Shown: positions 53,728-63,289 of the stretch, piece by piece | Position numbering within the stretch: the stretch's first letter is position 1 | Layout of the letters: the number at the start of each line of letters is the position of its first letter | From: [Clostridium] aerotolerans DSM 5434 | Lineage (GTDB): Bacteria > Bacillota > Clostridia > Lachnospirales > Lachnospiraceae | Direction of reading: 5' to 3' | Length of the DNA: 64,000 nucleotides | Assembly: GCF_000687555.1 (NCBI RefSeq) | Contig: NZ_JHWJ01000020.1 | Span: forward strand, 1 to 64,000 | The notes under the pieces: generated by a model | The model's input: only the letters and a program-made list of their open reading frames with translations | Told to the model about the DNA's origin: nothing | The model's database searches: none | Position numbers and translations under genes: made by a program

Positions 53728-55002
53728 TCAAATAGACCGGTTTCCAATCATGATATTTAATATTTCCACATCAGTCTTCTTCATTCCCTCTTTTCCCATA
53801 TAGCCGATGGCGCGGATGGTCTCCTCCGGCTTGTCCTGGACCAGTCCCTCTCCCGGTTCAAATGTAATGCCCTGCATCGCCATCTGATGCCCCAATATAG
53901 CTGCCTGGAGAGCAGAGGAAACCTTTGCCGCACAGCTTGCCTTTGCCCCATCACAGATCATTCCACCCACATTGGCAATGGTGTTGACCACGGTGTACTC
54001 AATCTGCTCCACGGTTCCTCCATAAAGGTAGGTAATGGCAGCTCCTGCACTGGCGGCGGCACATACCACTCCGCAGTATGCCGATAAAGGCCCGATATAC
54101 TGCTTCTGGTCCTGAGCCGTCAAATTAGAAATGCAAAGAGCACGGTAAAGCTCCTCCTTCGTCTTTCCAAGCTCCCTGGCATACTCAATGACCGGTATGG
54201 AACAGGTCATTCCCTGATTACCAGAACCAGAATTAATGACCACCGGAGAAGGACATCCTGCCATTCTTGCATCCGATCCGGCCGCAGTCTTTGCTATGGC
54301 ACGCCACTGGACCTCAGGCCGGTAGCCTGACATAAAAATCCTTCCAATCTGAGCTCCCCATTGCCCCTTTAGCCCTTCCTCCGCGATCGCAGAATTATAG
54401 GAAATCTGCATATCGAGGACATCCTTTACATCATCTATATTGACCCTATCTGCAAACGCTACAATATCCCTTATGTTAAGAAGGGATTTATCAATCCTTG
54501 TATCATTCACATCATAGGATTGTTCATATAAGGTCATTCCATTTTTCTTTATGGATGTGATATTGGTATGGGCGTGTTCAACGGTCACTTCCGCCCATTG
54601 ATCCTTATGAACCGCCCTTATTTTAAGGAATAAGTTACCAACCTCTTCTACTAATATACAACGGCAGAAATCCTTGTCAAGCAGTTCTCTTGCAGCCAGC
54701 CTGTCTTTCTCTGTAATTGATTCCAGTATTTCCAGCTTTTTATCAGAATCTCCAGCAAGTGCCCCTAAAATCACTGCGGTCTCAACCCCCTTAAGCCCTC
54801 CTGAGTTTGGTACTCTCACTCCCTTTACGTTTTTAATAATATTCCCGCTGCAATGAGCCTCCATAAATTCAGGAAATACACCAAGAGTCTCCCTGGCTTT
54901 TGCAGAAGCATATGCAAGGGCAATGGGCTCCGTACAGCCAAACGCCGGAATCAGCTCATTCCTTAAAATCCTCACAAAGCTGTCGTATATTTTTTGATCC
55001 AT
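53728..55002 (-). CDS. cyuA: L-cysteine desulfidase family protein (UPF0597, CyuA/YhaM-like)
   Basis: 424 residues. Signatures are IPAFGCTEPIALAYASAKARE, HCSGNIIKNVKGVRVPNSGG, SGSGNQGMTCSIPVIEYA, AYCGVVCAAASAGAAITYLYGG and IANVGGMICDGAKASCAAKVSSALQAA. Cysteines suggest an iron-sulfur cluster. The family degrades L-cysteine to pyruvate, ammonia and sulfide, and is related to L-serine dehydratase. Start with ggaggagaaca upstream. First gene of a four-gene operon; a GntR regulator is divergent. Confidence 0.9.
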   Translation of the reverse strand: MDQKIYDSFVRILRNELIPAFGCTEPIALAYASAKARETLGVFPEFMEAHCSGNIIKNVKGVRVPNSGGLKGVETAVILGALAGDSDKKLEILESITEKDRLAARELLDKDFCRCILVEEVGNLFLKIRAVHKDQWAEVTVEHAHTNITSIKKNGMTLYEQSYDVNDTRIDKSLLNIRDIVAFADRVNIDDVKDVLDMQISYNSAIAEEGLKGQWGAQIGRIFMSGYRPEVQWRAIAKTAAGSDARMAGCPSPVVINSGSGNQGMTCSIPVIEYARELGKTKEELYRALCISNLTAQDQKQYIGPLSAYCGVVCAAASAGAAITYLYGGTVEQIEYTVVNTIANVGGMICDGAKASCAAKVSSALQAAILGHQMAMQGITFEPGEGLVQDKPEETIRAIGYMGKEGMKKTDVEILNIMIGNRSI

Positions 55003-55038
55003 TGTTCTCCTCCCATTTCATTAGTATTGTTACTGATT

Positions 55039-55066
55039 ATATTACTAATAATATCACTGGTAATAT
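55039..55066. promoter_or_regulatory. Inverted repeat in the cyuA-GntR intergenic region, candidate operator
   Basis: ATATTAC (55039-55045) and GTAATAT (55060-55066) are inverted copies whose centres are 21 bp apart, in the divergent promoter region. Related TTACT repeats surround them. Binding by the GntR protein is a guess. Confidence 0.35.
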
Positions 55067-55252
55067 CATATTTCCACTGCTTTTTTCTTTTCTTCATAAA
55101 AGCTGTTATATTTCTCCTTACCCTGGAACATAAAGCCAGGAAAACAACAGAAAAATAAGGTAATTTATGAAAATGACCTTACATATTTTCCTAATATTAC
55201 GTATAATAGATTTGTTATCCATTTGATTATGAACGTAAGCTTAGGAGGCTGC

Positions 55253-55873
55253 ATGGAAAAACAGAACTTAAAGGAAATTGTTTACCACGAAGTATTAAAA
55301 AGTATATATTCCTCAGAATATAATCCTCATAAAATCATAACAGAAAATGAACTGATCAACCGCTTTGGCTACAGCAAATCTCCTATACGGGATGCATTGG
55401 TATCCTTATGCCACGAAGGAGTTTTAAAAAGCATTCCAAGGTATGGTTATGAGGTAGTTCCTCTGACAGCCGAAGATATTTATCACATACAGGATTATAG
55501 AAAAGTGGTGGAAACTTCATTTCTGCGCCTCGGATATCCAAATATCACAGACCAGGACTTAAAAGCTTTGGAAGAACTGAATGCACATTGCCGGAAAGAA
55601 ACAGAGGATTTGATGGAACGCTGGACGAATAATGCAGACTTTCACACTGCCCTTATTTCCTTCGCAAAAAACCCATTTGTATATGAAGAGCTTCGCCACT
55701 GCATGAATGTTCTGGGTCGTGCCTATGCCCAGCTCCATTGGGATAAGTGGAATCGTTTTTCCATGCTCAATGATATGAAGAACCACGATCTAATCATTCA
55801 ATCCTTAAGAGAAAAGAACATCGATCAGGCCATCTCTTATCTGGAAAATGACCTCAACGACTTTGGAACCTGA
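55253..55873 (+). CDS. GntR-family regulator with FCD effector domain
   Basis: 206 residues from MEKQNLKEIVYHEVLKSIY, TAGGAGG 5 nt upstream. The winged-helix domain (ENELINRFGYSKSPIRDALVSLCHEGVLKSIPRYGYEVVPLT) is followed by an FCD helical bundle with His/Asp residues for a metal or acid ligand (HTALISFAKNPFVYEELRHCM). It probably regulates the divergent cyuA operon. A hairpin terminator follows at 55967-56014. Confidence 0.9.
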   Translation: MEKQNLKEIVYHEVLKSIYSSEYNPHKIITENELINRFGYSKSPIRDALVSLCHEGVLKSIPRYGYEVVPLTAEDIYHIQDYRKVVETSFLRLGYPNITDQDLKALEELNAHCRKETEDLMERWTNNADFHTALISFAKNPFVYEELRHCMNVLGRAYAQLHWDKWNRFSMLNDMKNHDLIIQSLREKNIDQAISYLENDLNDFGT

Positions 55874-55966
55874 TAGGATACTTATAGAAAAAACTCCCTC
55901 TTAACGAAGCAAAGAAGACTGGAACAAACAGCCCTCAGGAAGAATCCTACATAAAAATCCAAATAA

Positions 55967-56018
55967 AAAACGCCTTGACCGGAAATGTTTTAATATTCCG
56001 TATCAAGGCGTTTTCATG
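55967..56018 (+). terminator. Hairpin terminator after the GntR gene
   Basis: aaaacgccttga (55967-55978) pairs with tcaaggcgtttt (56003-56014), with an inner CGGAA/TTCCG pair. Confidence 0.7.
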
Positions 56019-56051
56019 TTATCTGATATATTATGCAAACTGCTGCTATGA

Positions 56052-56113
56052 TACCGTAAGCTGCGATGACATACGCACGCATTTGCGTCGGTACTTCGCA
56101 GCAGCTTGCGGTA
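56052..56113. repeat. Nested inverted repeat between GntR and alpha-mannosidase genes
   Basis: TACCGTAAGCTGC (56052-56064) pairs with GCAGCTTGCGGTA (56101-56113), one wobble. Inside, ACGCA and TGCGT form a second arm. No T-run. It may be a transcript-end hairpin for the mannosidase operon or a small mobile repeat. Confidence 0.55.
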
Positions 56114-56158
56114 AGATTACCAAAATCTATATTGTCACAAGTTCCCGATATTTATTAA

Positions 56159-58870
56159 CTACCTCACATAAATAGTCACAAACTTACAGTGAGAAAGCTC
56201 CTTCACCTTAATCCCATTGTTATGAATCTCAATGGCCTCTCTCTTCTCTTCCTTCAGGTCCGTATAATATGCCTCAGAAATATCATAAAAAAACCGTAAC
56301 TCATCATCCAATGCTTTATAATCCTTACCGTTAAAGAGCCGGATTATCACTCCATTTCCCTTCTCTGCCCTTTTAACTGCCGAAACCACCAGCTTACCAT
56401 CTGTCTCAAATAAAAAGCTGGTAGCAGGTCTGGTACCTTCAATTTCCCTCTGAGAGAAAATAAGGCGGCCATTTAAAAACTCCCCATAGGTGTACACCTG
56501 AATCGGCGTATTATAAGCTTTCGCCAGAATATCAATATTGGCGTCATTTATATTCCCCTGGTAAATAGTGAACCCAAAAGAAAAGTCCATCTTCTTTAAA
56601 AGCTGAGCATCCGGAGTTTCTATAATACGCTCACCGCTGGCTCTCCCCGGCCGGTAAACCAGGTTCTCTTTCCCCATAAAACCGTAAGTACGAAACAGGG
56701 TAAGACGTATTTTCCTATCTTCAAGAACTTCATATTCTCTCACTCCCTGAGGTATGATTCCAATTCCATTGCTTCCATCTGAAAGAGACACATAGGATTG
56801 GGTCGGCTCAATAGAAATAGGAGGCTCCTGCCAGGCAGACGGATCATTTGCCCAGTTGGCAAGCTCTATAAAGCCTGCTTTCTTTCCCGTATCACCCTTT
56901 TGTCTCTCCAGATAAAGATCCATTTCCTTTTTATGATAATTCTCCCTTTGAATCAGCCCAAACTGCTGATCCGCATAGTTGAATTTGCTGGTCAACTGGC
57001 TGTCAAAGATTACACAAAGTCGATGAGAAAGTCCCTGGTTATCCACAAGAACATTAAAATCAATCACCTTTTCCCCTTGTCTTAAGCCTACAGTCAAGGT
57101 AATCGGCAAAATGGTATCAGCAATTCCTTTGCTTCTGGCCTCAAGATTTTCAGGAACCCTCATTTTATAAACAATGACCGCCTTCTCGTAAATACCGCTT
57201 CCCTCCATCGTTACCTCAAAAGAAGAGTCGGTAGAGAATACCTCCATATCCTGCCTTGGAGGAGAGTAATTAAAGCTGTCCCCATCATCTCCATTTTCCA
57301 CCAATACCGCCTGATTTTCATAAAGGATTCCACTCCTTTTATCAAATATAGTGAGGGAACCATTGTCCGCTACGGTAATGGAATAAAATTCATTTTCCAG
57401 AGCATCTTTTTTCACCATAGCAATGGCACTGGAGCTGGTCCTGTCAAGGGTATACTGCGCATATCCAAGTGCCGGAAGCTGTGAAGTCTTTATAGCCACC
57501 ACTGCCTCCATCACCTTCTCAGGCACATAAAAATCTCTGGACGGATCCAGGCGAATGGTCTGAGAAAGAACATAGTCTGTTAAATCCCTGGAAGATACAA
57601 GAGTATAAGGCACCTTATTTCCCATTTCATCCAATATGGCAAAATCCCCTCCCGGAACGTATGTCTTTGCCAGCACCACTCCGTCACGCTTTCTTGGGAA
57701 GGTATTAAACATGGTGAATGTCATATCTCCACCATTCTTTATGCTGATCGCCATCAACCGCTCATGCAGCTCCGCCAGATTAATGGAAATGTCTCTCGCC
57801 TGCTTATACCGCATAAAAACATCCTCGTTAGCCGTGTCAGAAATACAGGAGCCAATGGAATCGTGGGCAGCATTTTCAAAAAGAAGCTTCCAGACCTCCT
57901 CCACTGCCTTGTATGGGTACTCATTTCCCAGGTGACTTGATAATGTAAGAAGCGGCTCTAAAACATTGGTCACATAATTTTGTATCTGCGTATTTAAAAC
58001 CTTTAAATCCGACCGTGAAGAAAATATAGATTTGTGAATTCTCATATGCTTTGCAATCAAAAGCTCCCCGGAAATCTCCTCCAAATCCGGATTCTCTGCT
58101 TTCACATCCCGGATATAATCCTCAATACAGCTGATTAAATAGTCATTGTCAGGATCCTTTCTATTCCTTTCTTTTATAAGCTCTGGAAGATTGGTACGAA
58201 TGGGCGCCTGGTCGAAGCCGTTAGGAAAATAAATGTTCTTTGTACTGCTTCTCTTCCCCGCCTTTTCAAAGCACTCCTTTTGCCAGAATAACTCATTCTC
58301 CTTAGCACTTTCCGGAATATTTCCCCCAATATAGTACCCAAAAGGAATCTGAGTGGCAAAGACAACGCTGCCATCATCTCCCCTCCAGTTAAAATCCCTA
58401 TGAGATACCATATCATCACTGACTCCCCGCCAAAAAAGGGTATCCTCAATGCCAAATTCACGATAAATCTGAGGCATATTCCCTGCCTGGCCAAAGGAAT
58501 CCGGAACATAGCCCACATTCATATAGCCGCCTAATTCCTGACAACGCTTCATTCCGTAATACATATTTCTTACAATGCTTTCCCCGGAAATCACCAGTTG
58601 ATCCGTCTGGGTATACCAGGGTCCAATAATCAACCGCCCCTCCTTTACCAGACGTTTTATACGCACCTCATCCTCAGGTCTCCATTTTAAATAATCATCT
58701 AAAAGAGAAGCCTGAGCATCCAGCATAAAATAAGTAAACTCCGGGTCCTGTTCCAGAGTCACCAACACATCCTCCAAATCCTTCATCAGATATACCTTAG
58801 ACCGGGCAGTCGTAAAATACCACTCCCTGTCCCAATGAGTATGAGGTACCACATGTATTTTTCGTTTCAT
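56159..58870 (-). CDS. Glycoside hydrolase family 38 alpha-mannosidase (MngB-like)
   Basis: 903 residues. The N-terminal catalytic domain shows VVPHTHWDREWYFT (zinc ligands H and D), DAQASLLDDYLKW, YVPDSFGQAGNMPQIYREFG (nucleophile Asp region) and FENAAHDSIGSC (zinc ligand HD). Large beta C-terminal domains follow. GH38 enzymes retain configuration and use Zn or Co. No signal peptide. It is the last gene of the PTS operon (64 nt after IIC), so it likely cleaves imported phosphorylated alpha-mannosides, as MngB does with mannosyl-glycerate-phosphate. Confidence 0.93.
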   Translation of the reverse strand: MKRKIHVVPHTHWDREWYFTTARSKVYLMKDLEDVLVTLEQDPEFTYFMLDAQASLLDDYLKWRPEDEVRIKRLVKEGRLIIGPWYTQTDQLVISGESIVRNMYYGMKRCQELGGYMNVGYVPDSFGQAGNMPQIYREFGIEDTLFWRGVSDDMVSHRDFNWRGDDGSVVFATQIPFGYYIGGNIPESAKENELFWQKECFEKAGKRSSTKNIYFPNGFDQAPIRTNLPELIKERNRKDPDNDYLISCIEDYIRDVKAENPDLEEISGELLIAKHMRIHKSIFSSRSDLKVLNTQIQNYVTNVLEPLLTLSSHLGNEYPYKAVEEVWKLLFENAAHDSIGSCISDTANEDVFMRYKQARDISINLAELHERLMAISIKNGGDMTFTMFNTFPRKRDGVVLAKTYVPGGDFAILDEMGNKVPYTLVSSRDLTDYVLSQTIRLDPSRDFYVPEKVMEAVVAIKTSQLPALGYAQYTLDRTSSSAIAMVKKDALENEFYSITVADNGSLTIFDKRSGILYENQAVLVENGDDGDSFNYSPPRQDMEVFSTDSSFEVTMEGSGIYEKAVIVYKMRVPENLEARSKGIADTILPITLTVGLRQGEKVIDFNVLVDNQGLSHRLCVIFDSQLTSKFNYADQQFGLIQRENYHKKEMDLYLERQKGDTGKKAGFIELANWANDPSAWQEPPISIEPTQSYVSLSDGSNGIGIIPQGVREYEVLEDRKIRLTLFRTYGFMGKENLVYRPGRASGERIIETPDAQLLKKMDFSFGFTIYQGNINDANIDILAKAYNTPIQVYTYGEFLNGRLIFSQREIEGTRPATSFLFETDGKLVVSAVKRAEKGNGVIIRLFNGKDYKALDDELRFFYDISEAYYTDLKEEKREAIEIHNNGIKVKELSHCKFVTIYVR

Positions 58871-58934
58871 TCATATCCTCCTTTTTCATGCTGCAAAAAG
58901 GGGCAGAGGATACAGTCCCCTGCCCCTCCGGGTA

Positions 58935-60044
58935 TTATGAAATATCCTCAAAGGATATCTCAATTTCATCTACATTTACATCTTGAACAACGGTTGATGT
59001 ATCCTGATTGAAGTCAACCAATGCAGTGGAAAGCACTGCAATCACAAGGGCTCCTGCCAGAATCCCCACCAGATAGGCCCACCCATTTGTAATGGATACG
59101 AAGCCGTAAATGCCTCCCACTGGAGGAATATCTCCTTTTGCTCCTAAAAGACAGCAAATAGCAGTTCCAACCGCACCTCCAAACATATTAACCGGGATAA
59201 GTATCTGTGGCTTAACAAGAGTAAATGGAATTGCTCCCTCCGTAATTCCAATAAATCCCATGACCCAGTTGCCCTTTCCAGTTTCTCTGAATGCGGCAGA
59301 GAAACGTTTTTTTCTCATTACAGTCGCAATGGCATAAGCAAGAGGCGGGATACAGATTGCACAGTTAATAAACACATTTGCCTGGAAAACGCCTTCTGCC
59401 AACAATACATTGCCTGCCATCCAGGCTGATTTATTAATAGGACCGCCCATATCAGAGGCAATCATAGCTCCCAAAAGAATGGCCATAACAAGCTGTGAAG
59501 TACCGCTGGTGCTCATATCCCTGAGCCAGTTTACAAGCGCACCGTTAATGGCTGCCAACGGGTCTGCCAGAATGGCCCCCATAATGATAGCAACGCTTCC
59601 AGTCGCCAGGAAGGGAAGGATTACAAGAGGCATTACATTTCTCATGGACTCCGGGAGGTGAATATGCTCCTTGCCCCATTTCACCGTATAACCTGCAATA
59701 AATGCAGCAATGACAGCGCCTAAAAACCCGGCCTGAGTGCTGGAAGCAAGAGCGCCCCCGATAAATCCAGCTCCAATGGCAGGCTTATCTGCAATGCTGT
59801 ATGCGATAAATCCAGCCAAAACGGTATTGATAAGACCAATTCCGGTCCAACCTACATTTTCAATCATTTTTAAAATATGTAAAAACCCGGTTCCGTCTGC
59901 GTAAGGATCCAGAGACGAAATTCCCATACATAAGGCAATAATCTTAGGTATTGCCACAACAAGAGAAGCACCGATAATCAGGGGAAGCATGTAGCCGATA
60001 CCTGTCATCAGATGACCCTTAGCCTCTTTCAGAAACTGTTTCAT
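58935..60044 (-). CDS. PTS fructose/mannosyl-glycerate-family EIIC component
   Basis: 369 residues from MKQFLKEAKGHLMTGIGYML, placed 10 nt after AAGGAG; two upstream Met codons are less well spaced. About ten membrane segments with fructose-family features (GYMLPLIIGASLVVAIP, MIASDMGGPINKSAWMAGNVL, IGITEGAIPFTLVKPQILIPVNMFGGAVG). It forms the sugar channel with IIB and IIA encoded just upstream. The C-terminal tail carries Asp/Glu. Confidence 0.93.
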   Translation of the reverse strand: MKQFLKEAKGHLMTGIGYMLPLIIGASLVVAIPKIIALCMGISSLDPYADGTGFLHILKMIENVGWTGIGLINTVLAGFIAYSIADKPAIGAGFIGGALASSTQAGFLGAVIAAFIAGYTVKWGKEHIHLPESMRNVMPLVILPFLATGSVAIIMGAILADPLAAINGALVNWLRDMSTSGTSQLVMAILLGAMIASDMGGPINKSAWMAGNVLLAEGVFQANVFINCAICIPPLAYAIATVMRKKRFSAAFRETGKGNWVMGFIGITEGAIPFTLVKPQILIPVNMFGGAVGTAICCLLGAKGDIPPVGGIYGFVSITNGWAYLVGILAGALVIAVLSTALVDFNQDTSTVVQDVNVDEIEISFEDIS

Positions 60045-60090
60045 AATCTTCATTCTCCTTTTCATGACCTATTTCTATGGTGCCATAGAA

Positions 60091-60405
60091 TTATTCTTTG
60101 CTCACTGCGTCCACACATTTTTTAATGACAGCTTCCGGAGCCTTAATACAGATATTAATGTCCACTCGTATCACCTTCTTCCCGGCAAAACGCTCCATGC
60201 CGGTGATTTTCTGGTCCGATGCAATAATGACAAGGTCCGCCTCCTTGGCCTCCTTCTCTGTAATGGCATTAATCTGCCCCATGCTGCCCTGCTGTTCCAT
60301 TTTAATATCATGACCAAGAGCCATTCCTGCCTTTTCCAGGGCCTTGGCAGCCATTGGGGTGTGGGCGAGTCCAGCCGGACATGCGGAAATTCCTACTATT
60401 TTCAT
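60091..60405 (-). CDS. PTS fructose-family EIIB component
   Basis: 104 residues starting MKIVGISACPAGLAHTPMAAKALEKAG. The phosphocysteine is Cys9 in ISACPAGLAHT, typical of fructose-specific IIB. It passes phosphate from IIA to the sugar. aggagggg is upstream. It starts 2 nt before the IIA stop, and IIC follows 46 nt later. Confidence 0.95.
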   Translation of the reverse strand: MKIVGISACPAGLAHTPMAAKALEKAGMALGHDIKMEQQGSMGQINAITEKEAKEADLVIIASDQKITGMERFAGKKVIRVDINICIKAPEAVIKKCVDAVSKE

Positions 60406-60406
60406 C

Positions 60407-60868
60407 TTAAATCCCCTCCTCATTAATAATTATTCTCTTTAAATACCCCATAAGCTCCCCCTTATGAGAAGCTGTTTTCACAGTTTCTTTAAATTCCTCC
60501 TCTAAAAGTCCGGTAGCCAGCCTTGAAATCATCATCAAATGTTCGTTATCAGCACTTTCCTTTGGCACGATCAGGGCAAACAAATCAGTCACAGCCCTAT
60601 CGTCCATCGTCTCCCACCCTGATATACTACTTTTACATCGCACATAGAACACACCCAATTTTTTAGCAAAATCAGATTTTGCATGAGGAATGGCAAAGCC
60701 GTCCTGAAGTCCTGTGGAAAATTCCTCTTCCCTCTTTAAAAAATCCTTCTTAAGCCCCTCTGCATTGTCCGTAAGCCCCAGCTCCAGAGCTTTTTGGCTG
60801 ATGAAGTTCAGTGCCTCCTCTTTGGTTCTGACATCAACATCAAAAAATAAATATTCTTCCTTAAGCAC
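60407..60868 (-). CDS. PTS fructose-family EIIA component
   Basis: 153 residues of the PtsN/fructose IIA fold, phosphohistidine in GFAIPHAKSDF near residue 64. It takes phosphate from HPr. First gene of the IIA-IIB-IIC-GH38 operon. Its promoter (60911-60939) overlaps the two operator-like repeats. Confidence 0.94.
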   Translation of the reverse strand: MLKEEYLFFDVDVRTKEEALNFISQKALELGLTDNAEGLKKDFLKREEEFSTGLQDGFAIPHAKSDFAKKLGVFYVRCKSSISGWETMDDRAVTDLFALIVPKESADNEHLMMISRLATGLLEEEFKETVKTASHKGELMGYLKRIIINEEGI

Positions 60869-60910
60869 GCTTAACCTCCTTCCAGCCGCCTTCGCTGTTT
60901 CTTAAGTCTA

Positions 60911-60939
60911 ACTATAATAGCAATGGGTTCCTATTTCAA
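60911..60939 (-). promoter_or_regulatory. Promoter of the PTS-GH38 operon
   Basis: TTGAAA (60934-60939), 17 nt, TATAGT (60911-60916), about 45 nt before the IIA start. Confidence 0.55.
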
Positions 60940-60947
60940 TTGAAGCA

Positions 60948-61012
60948 ATTTCCATGTTTAAGTGGAAATCGGGCAACAACTTCTCAACTCATTTCCACAT
61001 AGAAGTGGAAAT
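60948..61012. promoter_or_regulatory. Two identical operator-like inverted repeats in the divergent region
   Basis: ATTTCCA-N8-TGGAAAT occurs at 60948-60969 and again at 60991-61012, centres 43 bp apart (about four helical turns), just upstream of the PTS promoter -35. This suggests cooperative binding by the divergent PRD activator. Confidence 0.7.
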
Positions 61013-61043
61013 GCTGTAGCTGTATTTTATAAGTAAGATACCT

Positions 61044-61102
61044 TATAATAAAATGGAACATCAGGGTGTGTCTGAAAACTGCTAGGTTTCAGACACACCC
61101 TG
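61044..61102 (+). promoter_or_regulatory. -10 element and 16-bp hairpin at the 5' end of the activator mRNA
   Basis: TATAAT at 61044-61049 has no good -35. Right after the predicted start, 61062-61077 pairs perfectly with 61087-61102 (loop 9 nt) with no T-run. It may protect the mRNA or bind a regulator. Confidence 0.5.
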
Positions 61103-61151
61103 GAATAGACATCGTCTGCATATGACATAGACGGATATCAGGAGGTAAATA

Positions 61152-63101
61152 ATGATGTTTCCATACGGAAGACTCAGTGACATATATAATTACATCAATA
61201 AGCATGATTATGTCTCATCAGACCGTCTTGCCAGCAAGTTCCATGTCACTGACCGGACCATACGAGGCGATATCCAGGAAATGAACGGTATTTTAAGCAG
61301 CCATGGTGCAGCCATCAAACTGAAACGGAAATTCGGCTACTATATTGAGATTACAGACCCACTTACTTATGAAAAATTCAAAGAAGGTATGGAAACAATA
61401 GGGTCAGATTCCATGGAGCTTGATTCCTCCCAGGACAGAATCCGTTATATCCTCAGCATGCTTTTATTTGCCTCTGACTACATTTCCCTGGAACAAATCA
61501 TGGATACTGTATACATTTCAAAAAATACCTTAAGCAATTATATTAAGACCATCCGTCGAATTCTGGACAAATACAATCTGGAGTACATTACTAAGCCCAA
61601 TTCCGGCATTAAAATCATTGGTACAGAGGATGACAAGCGCAGATGTATTATGGCCCATGTGATCACGTCTGATAATGACAGCTATATTACCGGTTTTACA
61701 AAGGAGGAGCGGCTTCTATTTCAAAATGTAGACCTTGATTATTTAAAACAGATCACACTGGAAGAGCTGAAAAAACGAAATATTGACATCAGCGACTACA
61801 ACTTAAAAAACCTGATCATACATCTGGCCCTTATGATCACCAGGGTAAAGAGCAATCACTACATGACCATAGGTGATATTGAAACCGACTACTCCATTAT
61901 GGCCATTATAAGCAGCCTGTGCGAGCAGATCGAGTCCCACTTTGACATTGCCGTTTCCAAGGGAGAAAAATTCTACATGTATCTTCATATGGTAACCAAC
62001 ACCCATATGGATGCCACGGATATCGATGATGAGTGGCTGAAACGCTCCATTTTAGAATCTCTGGAAATCATCTATAGAAATTATAGCTTTGATCTGCGAA
62101 GGGACGAGGTCTTGCTGACGAATCTATTCCGCCACATGAAATCCATTTTTACAAGCAAGTCCTTTGGCCTTAATATTCGAAACCCTTTGCTGAACACCAT
62201 TAAGAACAACTATTCCCTGGCCTTTGAAATATCACTGACCGCCTTCTCCCAGGTCTTTGACACACCTCCCTTTACTTTAAATGAGGAAGATGCAGGCTAT
62301 ATAGCCGTTCATATCTGCGCCGCCATGGAAATATTTATCTCAAAAGGCCTGAAAAAGAAAAATGTCATTCTTGTATGCGGCAATGGTCCCGCCGCTCTTC
62401 GTATGCTGGAAGCGAGGCTTGGAATGTCCTTCGAAGGCCAGATCAATATTGTCAGTACCATATCTTATAATGAATACATGAATCTGGAGAAAGAAGGCTT
62501 AAAAGATGTAGACTGCGCCATATCTACAAGCCCCCTAAATGATGGCAGACTTCCCTGCATCACCGTTGATTTTGCCTTAAAGAACAAAGACATCGAATCC
62601 ATAGCAAGATTTTTATCTACTATAGACGTATCTGAAAAAGAAAAGAAATCCGGATTCTTTGAAAAAGATCTGTTTTTCCGTCTAAAACGAGTTACAAACA
62701 AAAACGAGCTCCTTACCATGCTATGCCACAGCCTGGAGAAAGAAGGCATTGTTGAAGAAGACTTCATATTCTCTGTTTTAGAACGAGAAAAGCTGGGAAG
62801 CACAAACATGAACGAGCTCTTCGCACTGGCTCACCCCATGAGTCTCTGTGCCAAAGATACAAAAGTAGCGGTCGCCCTTCTGGAAGAGCCCCTGGTCTGG
62901 AGCCAGGATGAATGGGGTCAGGAGGAAACGGTACAAATCGTATTTCTTCTAGCCATAAAACAGGAAATGCAAAAAGACCTAGTACACCTCTATGACAGCA
63001 TGATTGAAATCGTAAATAATTCAAAACTCCAGCAACGTCTTATTTCTTGTGAAAGCTTTGAGAAATTTATAACCGAATTCCACGGAATTCTACCTGTTTA
63101 A
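61152..63101 (+). CDS. PRD-containing transcriptional activator with PTS IIB and IIA domains (MtlR/ManR-like)
   Basis: 649 residues. N-terminal DeoR/HTH-11 type DNA-binding domains (LSDIYNYINKHDYVSSDRLASKFHVTDRTIRGDIQEM, then a second HTH near SLEQIMDTVYISKNTLSNYIKTI), two PRDs (about 190-400, with His such as LIIHLALMITR and VHICAAMEI), a IIB-gat-like domain (VILVCGNGPAALRMLEARL) and a C-terminal IIA-like domain (FALAHPMSLC). PRD phosphorylation by HPr/EII lets it sense PTS flux. Divergent from the PTS-GH38 operon. Strong ggaggt site; Met2 is an alternative start. Confidence 0.93.
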   Translation: MMFPYGRLSDIYNYINKHDYVSSDRLASKFHVTDRTIRGDIQEMNGILSSHGAAIKLKRKFGYYIEITDPLTYEKFKEGMETIGSDSMELDSSQDRIRYILSMLLFASDYISLEQIMDTVYISKNTLSNYIKTIRRILDKYNLEYITKPNSGIKIIGTEDDKRRCIMAHVITSDNDSYITGFTKEERLLFQNVDLDYLKQITLEELKKRNIDISDYNLKNLIIHLALMITRVKSNHYMTIGDIETDYSIMAIISSLCEQIESHFDIAVSKGEKFYMYLHMVTNTHMDATDIDDEWLKRSILESLEIIYRNYSFDLRRDEVLLTNLFRHMKSIFTSKSFGLNIRNPLLNTIKNNYSLAFEISLTAFSQVFDTPPFTLNEEDAGYIAVHICAAMEIFISKGLKKKNVILVCGNGPAALRMLEARLGMSFEGQINIVSTISYNEYMNLEKEGLKDVDCAISTSPLNDGRLPCITVDFALKNKDIESIARFLSTIDVSEKEKKSGFFEKDLFFRLKRVTNKNELLTMLCHSLEKEGIVEEDFIFSVLEREKLGSTNMNELFALAHPMSLCAKDTKVAVALLEEPLVWSQDEWGQEETVQIVFLLAIKQEMQKDLVHLYDSMIEIVNNSKLQQRLISCESFEKFITEFHGILPV

Positions 63102-63116
63102 AAACAGGAACAAAAA

Positions 63117-63167
63117 AAGCCAGAGCATATCGCTAATTCTGATATACTCTGGTTTTCTGATTTTTTT
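63117..63167 (+). terminator. Intrinsic terminator of the PRD activator gene
   Basis: agccagagcatatc pairs with gatatactctggtt, followed by ttctgaTTTTTTT. Confidence 0.85.
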
Positions 63168-63289
63168 CAATTAAGCTTTCCCAATTCAATATTTCAATAT
63201 AGACTTACTAATCTGTATATATAATAACGAATATCAGATCAAATATGAATCTCATACAAAACACTTAAATTCCGATCAACCATCTTAAT

